Of a DNA stretch of 64,000 nucleotides, positions 46,452-55,934 are shown piece after piece. The notes beneath the pieces are model-generated. The model saw only the letters and a program-made list of their open reading frames with translations. It searched no databases and was not told where the DNA came from. Position numbers and translations under genes: made by a program. Within the stretch, counting starts at the first letter, position 1. Each line of letters opens with the position of its first letter. The stretch is from the NCBI GenBank assembly GCA_945881885.1, contig CAMCVI010000001.1, forward strand, positions 186,001 through 250,000. Direction: 5' to 3'. Source of the DNA: Chryseobacterium gleum. GTDB taxonomy: Bacteria; Bacteroidota; Bacteroidia; Flavobacteriales; Flavobacteriaceae.

Positions 46452-48005
46452 TTACTTTGGATTCAAAACTATACACGGAATAATCATTTCTTCTAATGAA
46501 ACGCCTCCGTGCTGATACGTATTTCTGTAATAGCTAACATAATGATTAAAATTGTTTACATAGGCCAAAAAGAAATCGCTTTTTGCAAAAATATAAGAAC
46601 TGGTCATATTAATACTTGGTAAACCAATTTTTTTCGGATCTTTTACGGCATATACATCTTTGCTTTCATACGTTAAGCTTCTACCTGTTTTGTAACGTAA
46701 GTTTAAACTGGTGTTTTTATCACCAATAACTTTCGATGGATTTTTGCAGTTAATCGTACCGTGGTCGGTAGTAATAATGAGTTTAAAACCCATTTGTTGC
46801 GCTTGCTGAATCATTTCTAACAATGGCGAATTTTTAAACCAGCTTAGCGTTAGCGAACGATAGGCTTTGTCGTTAGACGCTAATTCTTTTACCACATCCA
46901 TTTCTGTTTTCGCGTGCGATAACATATCTACAAAATTGTACACAATAGTAGTTAAATCGTTGTTTTTGCACGATTTAAAATTATCTACAAGTTTTTTCCC
47001 ATCACGTAAATTGGTAATTTTATAGTATTCGCTCTTGATGTTTAAACCCAGATGTTTTAGTTGTTCGTTTAAAAAATCAGCTTCGTGCATATTTTTTCCA
47101 CCTTCTTCGGTATCATTTTTCCAATATTGCGGGAACTTCTTTTCCATTTCTAAAGGCAATAAGCCAGAAAAAATAGCATTTCTAGCATATTGAGTAGCAG
47201 TTGGTAAAATAGAGTAGTAGTTCACTTCCTTTTCAGGCTTATAATGATTGAATACAATGTTTTCGAAAATTTTCCATTGATCCAAACGCAAGTTATCTAT
47301 CACTACAAACAGAATAGGTTTGTCTTTCTTACGAATTTCAGGCGCAACCAATTCACCAAATAATTTATGAGATAAAATCGGTTTGTCTGCTTTTTCGTCG
47401 AACCAATCTTCATAATTACGTTCAATAAATTTTCCAAATTGCAAATTGGCTTCTGCTTTCTGACTTTCTAAAATCTGAATTAAGTTTTGGTCTTCAATGG
47501 TTTCCAATTCTATTTCCCAATACACTAATTTTCTGTAGAATTCCGCCCATTCGTCAAACGAATTTACCATTGCCATTTCCATCGCAATTTTTCTAAATTC
47601 TTTCTGATAATCCAAGGTAGTTTTCTCAGAAATCAAACGCGAATGGTCTAAGTTTTTCTTTAAACTCAATAAAATCTGATTCGGATTTACGGGTTTTATT
47701 AGGTAATCGGCAATTTTACTTCCGATGGCTTCTTCCATTATGTACTCTTCTTCACTTTTAGTAATCATAATTACAGGTGTGGAAGATTTAAATTCTTTCA
47801 TTTCCGAAAGCGTTTCTAAACCCGAAAGTCCAGGCATATTTTCATCTAAAAAAACCACATCAAAAGCGGTTTCTTTGTATAAGTCAATCGCGTCTTGGCC
47901 GTTGTTACAGGTAGTAACCGTATAGTTTTTCTTTTCTAAAAATAAGATATGTGGTTTTAATAAGTCAATTTCGTCGTCTACCCAAAGTATTTTTATATTG
48001 TTCAT
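46452..48005 (-). CDS. porX: PorX-like response regulator with alkaline-phosphatase-fold effector domain
   Basis: This 517-residue protein begins with a CheY-like receiver domain (about 1-120): acidic pocket D10-D11, phosphorylation site D54 in VVFLDENMPG, T82 and K104. After a helical linker (120-200) comes a PglZ/alkaline-phosphatase-like domain with FVVIDNLRLDQW (metal-site aspartate), TATQYARNAIFSGLLP and IITTDHGTINCKNP. This is the PorX architecture; PorX with sensor PorY controls type IX secretion genes in Porphyromonas. In Flavobacterium its role may be broader. No porY or sigma factor gene is adjacent. It diverges from the HD-domain gene. Confidence 0.94.
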   Translation of the reverse strand: MNNIKILWVDDEIDLLKPHILFLEKKNYTVTTCNNGQDAIDLYKETAFDVVFLDENMPGLSGLETLSEMKEFKSSTPVIMITKSEEEYIMEEAIGSKIADYLIKPVNPNQILLSLKKNLDHSRLISEKTTLDYQKEFRKIAMEMAMVNSFDEWAEFYRKLVYWEIELETIEDQNLIQILESQKAEANLQFGKFIERNYEDWFDEKADKPILSHKLFGELVAPEIRKKDKPILFVVIDNLRLDQWKIFENIVFNHYKPEKEVNYYSILPTATQYARNAIFSGLLPLEMEKKFPQYWKNDTEEGGKNMHEADFLNEQLKHLGLNIKSEYYKITNLRDGKKLVDNFKSCKNNDLTTIVYNFVDMLSHAKTEMDVVKELASNDKAYRSLTLSWFKNSPLLEMIQQAQQMGFKLIITTDHGTINCKNPSKVIGDKNTSLNLRYKTGRSLTYESKDVYAVKDPKKIGLPSINMTSSYIFAKSDFFLAYVNNFNHYVSYYRNTYQHGGVSLEEMIIPCIVLNPK

Positions 48006-48069
48006 CGTTTGTCTGATTTAAAAGTGCAATTTACTATTTAAATAACGTATTTTTTCTTAAAAATTGTGT

Positions 48070-48091
48070 AAAATTCTAAAATTCTAAAATT
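48070..48091. repeat. Short AAAATTCT tandem in the porX / HD-gene divergent spacer
   Basis: AAAATTCT occurs twice in tandem followed by AAAATT (48070-48091), an 8-base period. The same spacer (48006-48227) also holds ACATATTCT twice, near 48184 and 48219, flanking a TATATTTG box at 48201-48208. No ORF of note is present there. Confidence 0.4.
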
Positions 48092-48227
48092 AAAACTTGC
48101 GCGGTTCTTAAATAGGATAAGAAATGTTTTAAATCCTTACTATTTTTAAGTTGCACAAACTTCTTGAATAAATCAGTAAAAAACATATTCTATTTTTTAT
48201 TATATTTGTTACACAAAAACATATTCT

Positions 48228-49457
48228 GTGAGCCAAATCAACAAATTAAAACTACTCAACGATCCAATTTATGGTTTCATAACCATTCCCAATACTTTAA
48301 TTTACGATTTAATTCAGCATCCGTATTTTCAACGTTTGCGTCGTATTTCTCAAATGGGCTTGTCTTATTTGGTATATCCAGGCGCGCATCATACCCGTTT
48401 TCATCATGCTTTAGGTTGTATGCATATTATGCAAAAGGCGGTTCAAACTCTTAAATTTAAAGGTGTTGACATTTCTGAGGAAGAAGAAAATGCATTATAC
48501 GTAGCGATTTTATTACACGATATTGGGCACGGCCCTTTTAGTCACGCTTTGGAAAATAGTGTTGTGGAAGAAGTGCATCATGAAGAATTATCGTTGTTGT
48601 TCATGGAGCAATTAAATACTGAATTTGACGGAAAATTAGCTTTGGCCATTCAGGTTTTTAAAGGTGAATACCATAGAAAATTTATGTTGGAGTTGATTTC
48701 TAGTCAGTTAGATATGGATCGTATGGATTACCTGAAACGCGATAGTTTTTACACTGGTGTCAATGAAGGTAACGTAAACAGCGAACGTTTAATTCAAATG
48801 TTAAACGTACAAGACGATGTGTTGGTCATGGAAGAAAAAGGAATTTATTCTATAGAAAAGTTTCTAATGGCGCGCCGATTGATGTATTGGCAAGCGTATT
48901 TGCACAAAACCAGCGTTGTTGCCGAATTAACGTTGACAAAAATTTTGAAACGAGCGAAAGAGCTTACAACCAAAGGCGAAGTACTTTTTGGAAGTCCGTT
49001 TTTATTGTTTTTCTTAAATAACAAAATAGAATTAAATCAAATTGATAAAACCATTTTAGATAAATTTTCTAACTTAGATGATTATGATGTTTTAGGTGCG
49101 ATAAAGCAATGGCAATTTCATGATGATTTTGTGTTGAGTTCTTTAAGTAAAATGATAATCACTAGAAATCTATTGAAGATTGAAGTAAGTGAAGATAAAG
49201 TAAATAAAGACAGACTTTTAGAGTTAAAAGAAACCTATATGAAACAGTATGCAATTTCTGAAAATGAAGTAGGCTATTTTGTATTCAAAGGGAAAATTAA
49301 AAACGAAGCCTATAGCAAATCTTCTGAGCCAATTAGAATATTAAAAAAAGACAAAACTATTGAAAATGTGGTGGAGGCATCAGATCAAATGCATTTAAAA
49401 GCTTTGTCTAAAACCATAGTCAAATATTTTATTTGTTACCCGAAAGCGGTAGATTAA
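48228..49457 (+). CDS. HD-domain phosphohydrolase (dNTPase-like)
   Basis: This 409-residue protein starts at GTG 48228. LLNDPIYGFITIPN at the N terminus and the HD-type metal ligands in HTRFHHALGCMHI and LLHDIGHGPFSHALE, with LDMDRMDYLKRDSF later, identify the SAMHD1/YdhJ-like HD superfamily group. Its likely substrate class is nucleotides, but specificity is not known. Upstream TATATTTG (48201-48208) could serve as the -7 element. It opens the plus-strand run that contains the lipid A genes. Confidence 0.88.
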   Translation: MSQINKLKLLNDPIYGFITIPNTLIYDLIQHPYFQRLRRISQMGLSYLVYPGAHHTRFHHALGCMHIMQKAVQTLKFKGVDISEEEENALYVAILLHDIGHGPFSHALENSVVEEVHHEELSLLFMEQLNTEFDGKLALAIQVFKGEYHRKFMLELISSQLDMDRMDYLKRDSFYTGVNEGNVNSERLIQMLNVQDDVLVMEEKGIYSIEKFLMARRLMYWQAYLHKTSVVAELTLTKILKRAKELTTKGEVLFGSPFLLFFLNNKIELNQIDKTILDKFSNLDDYDVLGAIKQWQFHDDFVLSSLSKMIITRNLLKIEVSEDKVNKDRLLELKETYMKQYAISENEVGYFVFKGKIKNEAYSKSSEPIRILKKDKTIENVVEASDQMHLKALSKTIVKYFICYPKAVD

Positions 49458-49482
49458 GGTTAATTTTTATATTTTTGCAAAG

Positions 49483-50502
49483 ATGAAATTTACAGCAGCA
49501 CAAATAGCGGGCATATTGGATGGAGAAGTTTTTGGAAATCCAGATGCTGAAGTTTATAAATTAGCTAAAATAGAAGAAGGAACTACAGGTTCATTAACTT
49601 TTTTGGCCAACACCAAGTATGCCAATTATTTATACAGCACAAGCGCTACAATAGTTATTGTAAATAAATCTTATGAACTTGAAAATGAAGTAAAAGCGAC
49701 ACTAATTAAAGTAGATGATGCTTACAGTTCATTTTCAAAATTGTTAGAATATTACAATAAAGTAAAACTCATGAAATCGGGTATAGAGCAACCTTCAGTA
49801 ATTTCGGAAGGCGTAACTTACGGTGACGATTTATATTTAGGGAGTTTTTGTTATATTGGTAAAAACGTAAGTATTGGAAACAATGTAAAAATATATCCCA
49901 ATAGTTTTATTGGTGACAATGTAGTTATAGGTGATGGTTGTGTCTTTTTTGCTGGGGTAAGAATTTATTCTGAAACAGAAATAGGCAATCATGTTACCAT
50001 ACATTCAGGAACAATTATTGGTTCTGATGGATTTGGTTTTGCACCTTTAGAAGATGGTTCTTTTTCCAAAATCCCTCAAATTGGCAATGTTGTAATTGAA
50101 GATGATGTTGAAATTGGTTCATGCTCTACAGTTGATAGAGCCACATTAGGAACTACGTATATTCGAAAAGGAGCGAAGTTAGACAACCAAATTCAAGTGG
50201 CTCACAATGTAGAAATTGGAGAAAATACTGTAATTGCTGCACAAACCGGCATTGCAGGTTCTACTAAAATTGGTAAAAACTGTTTAATTGGCGGACAAGT
50301 AGGTATTGCTGGACATATTACAATAGGCGATAGGGTAAAAATTCAAGCCCAATCAGGTATCGGAAAAAGTTTAAAAGACGGAGAAGTGGTGCAAGGAAGT
50401 CCGGCATTTAATTATGGCGATTTCGCTAAATCTTTTGTACATTTTAGAAACTTACCAAAAATCGTGAATGAGATAGAAGAATTAAAAATGAATAATAAAT
50501 AA
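49483..50502 (+). CDS. lpxD: UDP-3-O-(3-hydroxyacyl)glucosamine N-acyltransferase (first copy)
   Basis: LpxD adds the N-linked hydroxyacyl chain in lipid A synthesis. The 339 residues match. The N-terminal UDP-binding domain (1-100) contains LTFLANTKYANYLYS. The left-handed beta-helix of hexapeptide repeats follows, with the catalytic histidine H241 in VAHNVEIGENTVIAAQTGIAGS. The helical end binds acyl carrier protein. It is followed by lpxC-fabZ after four bases. A TATTTTTG box (49470-49477) ends only five bases before the ATG, which would make any transcript from it nearly leaderless. Confidence 0.95.
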   Translation: MKFTAAQIAGILDGEVFGNPDAEVYKLAKIEEGTTGSLTFLANTKYANYLYSTSATIVIVNKSYELENEVKATLIKVDDAYSSFSKLLEYYNKVKLMKSGIEQPSVISEGVTYGDDLYLGSFCYIGKNVSIGNNVKIYPNSFIGDNVVIGDGCVFFAGVRIYSETEIGNHVTIHSGTIIGSDGFGFAPLEDGSFSKIPQIGNVVIEDDVEIGSCSTVDRATLGTTYIRKGAKLDNQIQVAHNVEIGENTVIAAQTGIAGSTKIGKNCLIGGQVGIAGHITIGDRVKIQAQSGIGKSLKDGEVVQGSPAFNYGDFAKSFVHFRNLPKIVNEIEELKMNNK

Positions 50503-50506
50503 AATC

Positions 50507-51901
50507 ATGTTAAAACAAACAACTCTTAAAAGCGAAATTTCTTTAAAAGGTGTCGGACTACATACGGGGCAAGAAGTTACAATTAATTTTAAACCCGCAC
50601 CAATTAATAACGGTTTTACATTTGTACGTGTCGATTTAGAAGGAAGCCCAGTAATTGAAGCAGATGCCAATTATGTGGTAAATACACAACGTGGTACAAA
50701 TTTAGAGAAATTAGGTGTCATGATTCAAACACCTGAGCACGTTTTGGCAGCTTTAGTGGGTTGCGATTTAGATAATGTGATAATTGAATTAAATTCATCA
50801 GAATTACCTATTATGGATGGTTCTTCAAAATATTTTGTTGAAGCACTAGAAAAAGCGGGTACTACTGAGCAAGAAGCAGACCGCAAAGTATATGTAGTAA
50901 AAGACGTTATCTCATATTTAGATGAAGCAACAGGCAGTGAAATTACTATTATTCCAAGCGAAGAATATTGTGTAACTACAATGGTTGATTTTGGTACAAA
51001 AGTATTAGGAACTCAAAATGCCAATATGAAAAACATTTCTGACTTTAAATCGGAAATAGCAGAATGTAGAACATTTAGTTTCTTACATGAATTAGAAGCT
51101 TTGTTGAACAATGGTTTAATCAAAGGTGGCGATTTAAATAATGCCATAGTTTACGTAGATAAAGAAATTTCTGACGAAACTATGGGTAATTTAAAGAAGG
51201 CCTTCAATAAAGAACATATTTCAGTTAAAGAAAACGGAATTTTGGATAACTTAACCTTACATCATCCAAATGAAGCAGCACGTCATAAATTATTAGATGT
51301 GGTAGGTGATCTGTCCTTAATTGGAAGAAGAATTCAAGGAAAGGTAATTGCCAATAAACCAGGGCATTTTGTAAACACACAGTTTGCTAAAAAAGTTTCG
51401 AAAATTATTAAACTGGAGGAGAAAAACCAAATTCCTGTTTACGATTTACATAAAGACCCGGTTTTGGATATTCATGGAATTATGGATTTATTGCCTCACA
51501 GAGCTCCTTTTTTATTAGTAGATAAAATTTTAGAATTGTCTAAAACACATGTTGTAGGATTGAAAAATGTAACCATGAACGAGCCTTTTTTTATAGGACA
51601 TTTTCCTGGTGCGCCAGTTATGCCAGGAGTCTTGCAAGTAGAAGCCATGGCACAAACAGGTGGGGTTTTAATTTTAAGCACAGTGCCTGATCCAGAAAAT
51701 TATCTTACCTTTTTTATGAAAATTGATAATGTAAAATTCAAACAAAAAGTGTTACCAGGTGATACTTTAATTTTTAAATGCGAATTGATAACGCCAATTA
51801 GAAGAGGAATTTGCCACATGCAGGCTTATGCATATGCCAACGGAAAATTGGTTTCTGAAGCCGAATTAATGGCACAAATTGTAAAAGTTAAAAACGATTA
51901 A
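50507..51901 (+). CDS. lpxC/fabZ: Bifunctional UDP-3-O-acyl-GlcNAc deacetylase / (3R)-hydroxyacyl-ACP dehydratase
   Basis: This is the Bacteroidota fusion of LpxC (about 1-305) with FabZ (about 315-464). LpxC zinc ligands are H78 in TPEHVLAAL, H260 and D264 in RHKLLDVVGD; the catalytic histidine is H287 in KPGHFVNTQ. The FabZ part has LLPHRAPFLLVDKI, H365 in FIGHFPGAPVMPGVL and E379 in QVEAMAQTGG. LpxC commits UDP-acyl-GlcNAc to lipid A, while FabZ makes the unsaturated acyl-ACP that competes for the same acyl pool. The fusion may couple the two steps (inference). lpxA follows after 69 bases. Confidence 0.97.
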   Translation: MLKQTTLKSEISLKGVGLHTGQEVTINFKPAPINNGFTFVRVDLEGSPVIEADANYVVNTQRGTNLEKLGVMIQTPEHVLAALVGCDLDNVIIELNSSELPIMDGSSKYFVEALEKAGTTEQEADRKVYVVKDVISYLDEATGSEITIIPSEEYCVTTMVDFGTKVLGTQNANMKNISDFKSEIAECRTFSFLHELEALLNNGLIKGGDLNNAIVYVDKEISDETMGNLKKAFNKEHISVKENGILDNLTLHHPNEAARHKLLDVVGDLSLIGRRIQGKVIANKPGHFVNTQFAKKVSKIIKLEEKNQIPVYDLHKDPVLDIHGIMDLLPHRAPFLLVDKILELSKTHVVGLKNVTMNEPFFIGHFPGAPVMPGVLQVEAMAQTGGVLILSTVPDPENYLTFFMKIDNVKFKQKVLPGDTLIFKCELITPIRRGICHMQAYAYANGKLVSEAELMAQIVKVKND

Positions 51902-51970
51902 ATAAAGAATTCTTTGTTTAGAAGTGTTTCAATCACTTTTCAACATTTATACATAAAATAATATAAATAT

Positions 51971-52756
51971 ATGAATCAACCTTTAGCATACGTTCATCCA
52001 GGTGCAAAAATCGCAAGAAATGTGGTAATTGATCCGTTTACCACCATTCACAATAATGTTGAAATTGGAGAAGGAACTTGGATAGGCTCTAACGTAACCA
52101 TTATGGAAGGCGCTAGAATTGGTAAAAATTGTAATATTTTTCCAGGAGCAGTTATTTCTGCAGTACCTCAAGATTTAAAATTTGGCGGCGAAGATTCTCT
52201 TGCTGTAATTGGTGATAATACTACTGTTAGAGAATGTGTAACCATAAATAGGGGTACAATTGCTTCAGGAAAAACAGTAATTGGTAATAATTGTTTGATT
52301 ATGGCAACGGCTCATATTGCCCACGATTGCAGGATTGGTAACAATGCTATTATTGTTAACGGCGTAGCATTAGCTGGGCATGTGACAGTTGGTCAATATG
52401 CAGTAATTGGAGGTTTAGCGGCAGTACATCAATTTATCTCTATTGGTGACCATGCGATGGTTTCTGGTGGAAGTTTAGTAAGAAAAGATGTGCCACCTTT
52501 TTCAAAAGCAGCAAAAGAACCTTTATCATATGTGGGTATTAATTCTGTAGGATTAAGAAGACGAGGATTTACCACAGAAAAAATTAAAGAAATTCAAGAT
52601 ATTTACCGAATTTTATATCAGAAAAATTACAATACTTCTCAAGCAATGAGTATTATTGAAGCTGAAATGGAAGCGACAACCGAAAGAGATGAAATTTTAG
52701 ATTTCATTAGAAATTCTTCTCGCGGTATCATGAAAGGTTACACTGGAAGCGTTTAA
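51971..52756 (+). CDS. lpxA: UDP-N-acetylglucosamine acyltransferase
   Basis: LpxA performs the first, O-acylation step of lipid A synthesis. The 261 residues match the family. The protein is a left-handed beta-helix with hexapeptide repeats from residue 3. The catalytic histidine lies in MATAHIAHDCRIGNNAII (about residues 114-131). The C-terminal helical region VGLRRRGFTTEKIKEIQDIYRILY is conserved. It stands in the order lpxD, lpxC-fabZ, lpxA, efp, the common layout in this phylum. Confidence 0.96.
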   Translation: MNQPLAYVHPGAKIARNVVIDPFTTIHNNVEIGEGTWIGSNVTIMEGARIGKNCNIFPGAVISAVPQDLKFGGEDSLAVIGDNTTVRECVTINRGTIASGKTVIGNNCLIMATAHIAHDCRIGNNAIIVNGVALAGHVTVGQYAVIGGLAAVHQFISIGDHAMVSGGSLVRKDVPPFSKAAKEPLSYVGINSVGLRRRGFTTEKIKEIQDIYRILYQKNYNTSQAMSIIEAEMEATTERDEILDFIRNSSRGIMKGYTGSV

Positions 52757-52795
52757 AATAAAATTAAATAAAAACAAAATATAAACACAAACAAA

Positions 52796-53362
52796 ATGGC
52801 AAGTACATCAGATATTAGAAATGGTTTATGTATTAAATTTAACCACGATATTTATAAAATTATCGAATTTTTACACGTTAAACCAGGAAAAGGTCCGGCT
52901 TTTGTAAGAACAAAATTAAGGTCTTTAACAAATGGAAAAGTACTAGACAATACTTTTTCAGCGGGACATAAAATTGATGTAGTTCGAGTAGAAACGCAAA
53001 CTTACCAGTTTTTATATCCTGAAGGAAATGATTTTCATTTTATGAATATAGAATCATTTGAACAAATTACTTTAAATAAAAACATTTTAGATGCACCAGA
53101 CTTATTAAAAGAGGGTACAAATGTAATGGTTCAAATTAACACAGAAACAGATTTGCCATTGTCAGTAGACATGCCTGCTTCTATTATTTTAGAAGTAACT
53201 TATACCGAACCAGGTTTAAAAGGAAATACAGCTACAAACGCAACTAAACCTGCGACTGTGGAAACTGGAGCTACAATAAATGTACCTTTATTTATTAATG
53301 AAGGTGACAAAATTAAAATTGATACAACTTCTAGTTCTTACATGGAACGTGTAAAAGAGTAA
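52796..53362 (+). CDS. efp: Elongation factor P
   Basis: EF-P relieves ribosome stalling at polyproline. The 188 residues have the KOW-like domain I with K32 at the loop tip in VKPGKGPAFVRTKLR. The two OB domains follow, with VTYTEPGLKGNTATNATKPATVETGA as the domain III signature. The lysine at the tip is the position modified by EpmA or related enzymes in some bacteria, but no modification enzyme is in the window. It lies within the lipid A gene cluster, 9 bases before the second lpxD-like frame. Confidence 0.96.
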   Translation: MASTSDIRNGLCIKFNHDIYKIIEFLHVKPGKGPAFVRTKLRSLTNGKVLDNTFSAGHKIDVVRVETQTYQFLYPEGNDFHFMNIESFEQITLNKNILDAPDLLKEGTNVMVQINTETDLPLSVDMPASIILEVTYTEPGLKGNTATNATKPATVETGATINVPLFINEGDKIKIDTTSSSYMERVKE

Positions 53363-53371
53363 TTGAGATAA

Positions 53372-54307
53372 ATGAAATTTAACAAAACACATACATTAAA
53401 ACAAATTGCCGAAATCATCAATTCTAAATATGTTGGGACTGATGATTTTCCTGTTTTGGGAATGAATGAAATTCATGTGGTAACAACTGGCGATATTGTT
53501 TTTGTAGACCATCCAAAATATTACGATAAAGCGTTGCAATCTGCAGCTACAATTGTACTTATAAATAAAGAAGTGCCATGTCCGCAAGGAAAAGCATTAT
53601 TAATTTAAGATGATCCGTTTAGAGATTTTAATATATTGACAAAATATTTTAGACCTTTTCAATTTGCAAATGTTGCTATTTCAGATTCTGCAACAATAGG
53701 AGAGGGAACAATTATACAACCCAATTGTTTTATAGGTCATCAAGTTCAAATTGGTAAAAATTGTTTGATTCATTCCAATGTATCTATTTACGATAATACT
53801 ATAATTGGCGATAACGTAATTATTCATGCTGGAACTATTTTAGGCGCTGATGCTTTTTATTACAAAAAACGTGAAGAGGGCTTTGATCAATTGCTTTCTG
53901 GTGGACGAGTTGTGATTGAAAATAATGTGGGAATTGGCGCGCTTTGCACTATTGATAAAGGCGTAACAGGAGATACTACTATTGGGGAAGGTACAAAAAT
54001 TGACAATCAAGTTCATGTAGGGCATGACACAATTATTGGGAAAAAATGTTTAATTGCTTCTCAAACCGGAATTGCAGGATGTGTAATTATTGAAGATGAG
54101 GTTACACTTTGGGGTCAAGTAGGCACAACTAGTGGCATTACTATTGGTGCAAAAGCTGTAATTATGGGGCAAACAGGAGTTACTAAATCTGTAGAAGGCG
54201 GAAAATCTTATTTTGGCACACCAATTGAAGAATCTCGTGAAAAATTAAAACAACTTGCCAACATTAAGCGTATTCCAGAAATATTAGAGAAACTAAAAGG
54301 GAAATAG
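53372..54307 (+). pseudogene. Second lpxD-like acyltransferase gene interrupted by an in-frame stop codon
   Basis: The gene reads as one LpxD-like protein of 311 codons, except that codon 79 (53606-53608) is TAA. The first part (78 residues) is the UDP-binding domain with VDHPKYYDKALQSAATIVLIN. The second part continues in the same frame as [22 protein letters not shown] and then the beta-helix, with the catalytic-position histidine H218 in [25 protein letters not shown]. No frame change is needed, so a single base substitution explains it. The rest is intact and well conserved, so the change is recent, a sequencing error, or compensated by a new start at TTG 53636 (two-piece protein). It lies between efp and sucD. 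Confidence 0.85.
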
Positions 54308-54447
54308 ATTATTATATTTTGTCTGATCAAACAAAATTTAGATGCTTACTAAATTAACAAAATAAAGTATAAAAAAAGTCTCAAAAAATTCATTTATTAC
54401 TGGCAAAAAACTTACTTTTGCTCAACTTTTAAAAATCAAATAACATC

Positions 54448-55320
54448 ATGAGTGTTTTAGTTAATAAAAATTCAAAAATTATAGTTCAAGGATTTACAGG
54501 AAGTGAAGGAACGTTTCATGCTTCACAAATGATTGAATATGGAACAAATGTTGTAGGGGGTGTAACGCCAAGTAAAGGTGGTTCTTTACATTTGGACAGA
54601 CCCGTTTTCAATACAGTTAAAGATGCTGTAAAAACTACCGGAGCAGATACTTCAATTATTTTTGTTCCGCCAGCATTTGCTGCAGATGCCATTATGGAAG
54701 CTGCTGATGCGGGAATTAAAGTAATTATCTGTATTACAGAAGGGATTCCAGTAGCAGATATGATTAAAGCATACGATTTTATCCAAGGTAAAGATTGTCG
54801 TTTAGTTGGTCCAAACTGTCCAGGGGTAATTACTCCAGGTGAAGCTAAAGTTGGTATTATGCCAGGTTTCGTATTCAAAAAAGGAACAGTTGGTATTGTT
54901 TCTAAATCTGGAACATTAACTTACGAAGCAGCTGACCAAGTTGTAAAACAAGGTTTAGGCATTACAACTGCAATTGGTATTGGTGGAGATCCAATTATTG
55001 GAACTACCACAAAACAAGCCGTTGAATTATTAATGAACGACCCTGAAACAGAATGTATTATTATGATAGGTGAAATCGGTGGTCAATTAGAAGCTGATGC
55101 AGCTAAATGGGTAAAAGCTGATGGTAACCGTAAACCAGTTGTTGGTTTTATCGCTGGTGAAACCGCTCCAAAAGGTAGAACAATGGGTCACGCAGGTGCT
55201 ATTGTAGGTGGCGCAGACGATACTGCTGAAGCTAAAAAACGCATCATGAGAGAATGCGGAATTCATGTAGTTGATTCTCCTGCAGAAATTGGAAAAAAAG
55301 TAAAAGAAATTATGGGATAA
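54448..55320 (+). CDS. sucD: Succinyl-CoA synthetase alpha subunit
   Basis: The TCA-cycle enzyme interconverts succinyl-CoA and succinate with formation of ATP or GTP. The 290 residues match the family. The CoA-binding Rossmann start is [15 protein letters not shown] (11-25), [20 protein letters not shown] (121-140) is conserved, and the phosphohistidine is H248 in [14 protein letters not shown]. The beta subunit gene sucC is not adjacent and must lie elsewhere, as is usual in Bacteroidota. A TACTTTTG box at 54413-54420 has no matching TTG. A strong hairpin terminator follows at 55362. Confidence 0.97.
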   Translation: MSVLVNKNSKIIVQGFTGSEGTFHASQMIEYGTNVVGGVTPSKGGSLHLDRPVFNTVKDAVKTTGADTSIIFVPPAFAADAIMEAADAGIKVIICITEGIPVADMIKAYDFIQGKDCRLVGPNCPGVITPGEAKVGIMPGFVFKKGTVGIVSKSGTLTYEAADQVVKQGLGITTAIGIGGDPIIGTTTKQAVELLMNDPETECIIMIGEIGGQLEADAAKWVKADGNRKPVVGFIAGETAPKGRTMGHAGAIVGGADDTAEAKKRIMRECGIHVVDSPAEIGKKVKEIMG

Positions 55321-55361
55321 TCACTTTAATTTGAATTAAAGTTTTAATCTTAAAATATATT

Positions 55362-55401
55362 AAAACTCCATCAAGATGACATCAAGATGGAGTTTTTGTT
55401 T
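55362..55401 (+). terminator. Terminator of sucD
   Basis: AAAACTCCATC (55362-55372) and GATGGAGTTTT (55386-55396) form a perfect 11-base-pair stem over a 13-base loop, and a T-run follows. The loop region contains ATCAAGATG twice as a direct repeat. It overlaps an upstream ATG of the next frame, which argues for the later start of that gene. Confidence 0.85.
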
Positions 55402-55449
55402 AATAATACCACGAAGTATTTAAAAGCTGTCGTGACAAATAAAATAAAA

Positions 55450-55878
55450 ATGGAAAAAGAATTAAAAAAATACAAATCAACAAATAGTTTTTTATTTACA
55501 ACCGATTTAAATTTAGAAGAAGTTTGTAATGCTCCAGATGGAGCAAGTGGTGTTTTCTTAGTATTTGATGCAAGTAACGAAGAAAAACAATTAATTATGG
55601 TAGGTTCAACAGGTACGGTTCAGAATGATGGTACGTTGAAAGTAAAAAGCGGTGGTTTGTACGATAAAATTGTAAACGGACACCAATTTGCTAAAACGGG
55701 AAGAAAATATTCTTGGCCAGCACAAATGAAAAATGAAGAAATTACTGCTTTAGAAGTAGTTTGGTATGAAACTTTTACAGGAAAAACAAAAAGCATTCCA
55801 ACATTTGTTGAAGCTACTGTTTTACAAAGTTTTCTAAAAGACAATTGTACACTTCCGAAATGGAATGTAGCTTTCTAA
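55450..55878 (+). CDS. Small GIY-YIG-like protein
   Basis: I take the start at 55450 (MEKELKKYKSTNSFLF) because the 21 residues before it lie in the sucD terminator; the product is 142 residues. GVFLVFDASNEEKQLIMVGSTGTV shows the paired-strand pattern of a GIY-YIG core (G-V-F, then MVGSTG in place of YIG). The later GGLYDKIVNGHQFAKTGRKYSWP, EVVWYETF and FVEATVLQSFLKDN correspond to the helix and the conserved glutamate. The catalytic tyrosine and arginine positions are not clearly conserved, so nuclease activity is uncertain. It has its own terminator at 55893. Confidence 0.55.
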   Translation: MEKELKKYKSTNSFLFTTDLNLEEVCNAPDGASGVFLVFDASNEEKQLIMVGSTGTVQNDGTLKVKSGGLYDKIVNGHQFAKTGRKYSWPAQMKNEEITALEVVWYETFTGKTKSIPTFVEATVLQSFLKDNCTLPKWNVAF

Positions 55879-55892
55879 AAAATAAATAGATA

Positions 55893-55934
55893 AAAAAAAT
55901 CCCGTTTCAATAATTTTGGAACGGGATTTTTTTT
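55893..55934. terminator. Bidirectional terminator
   Basis: AAAAAAATCCCGTT pairs with AACGGGATTTTTTT over a loop of about 14 bases. The A/T flanks give a T-run on either strand, so it ends both the GIY-YIG-like gene and the convergent cytochrome c peroxidase gene, whose stop codon at 55933-55935 abuts it. Confidence 0.9.

Noticed and set aside
53372..53608. Independent 78-residue gene
   Set aside because: It is the N-terminal domain of an LpxD-like protein in the same frame as the following beta-helix part, so it is treated as one interrupted gene.
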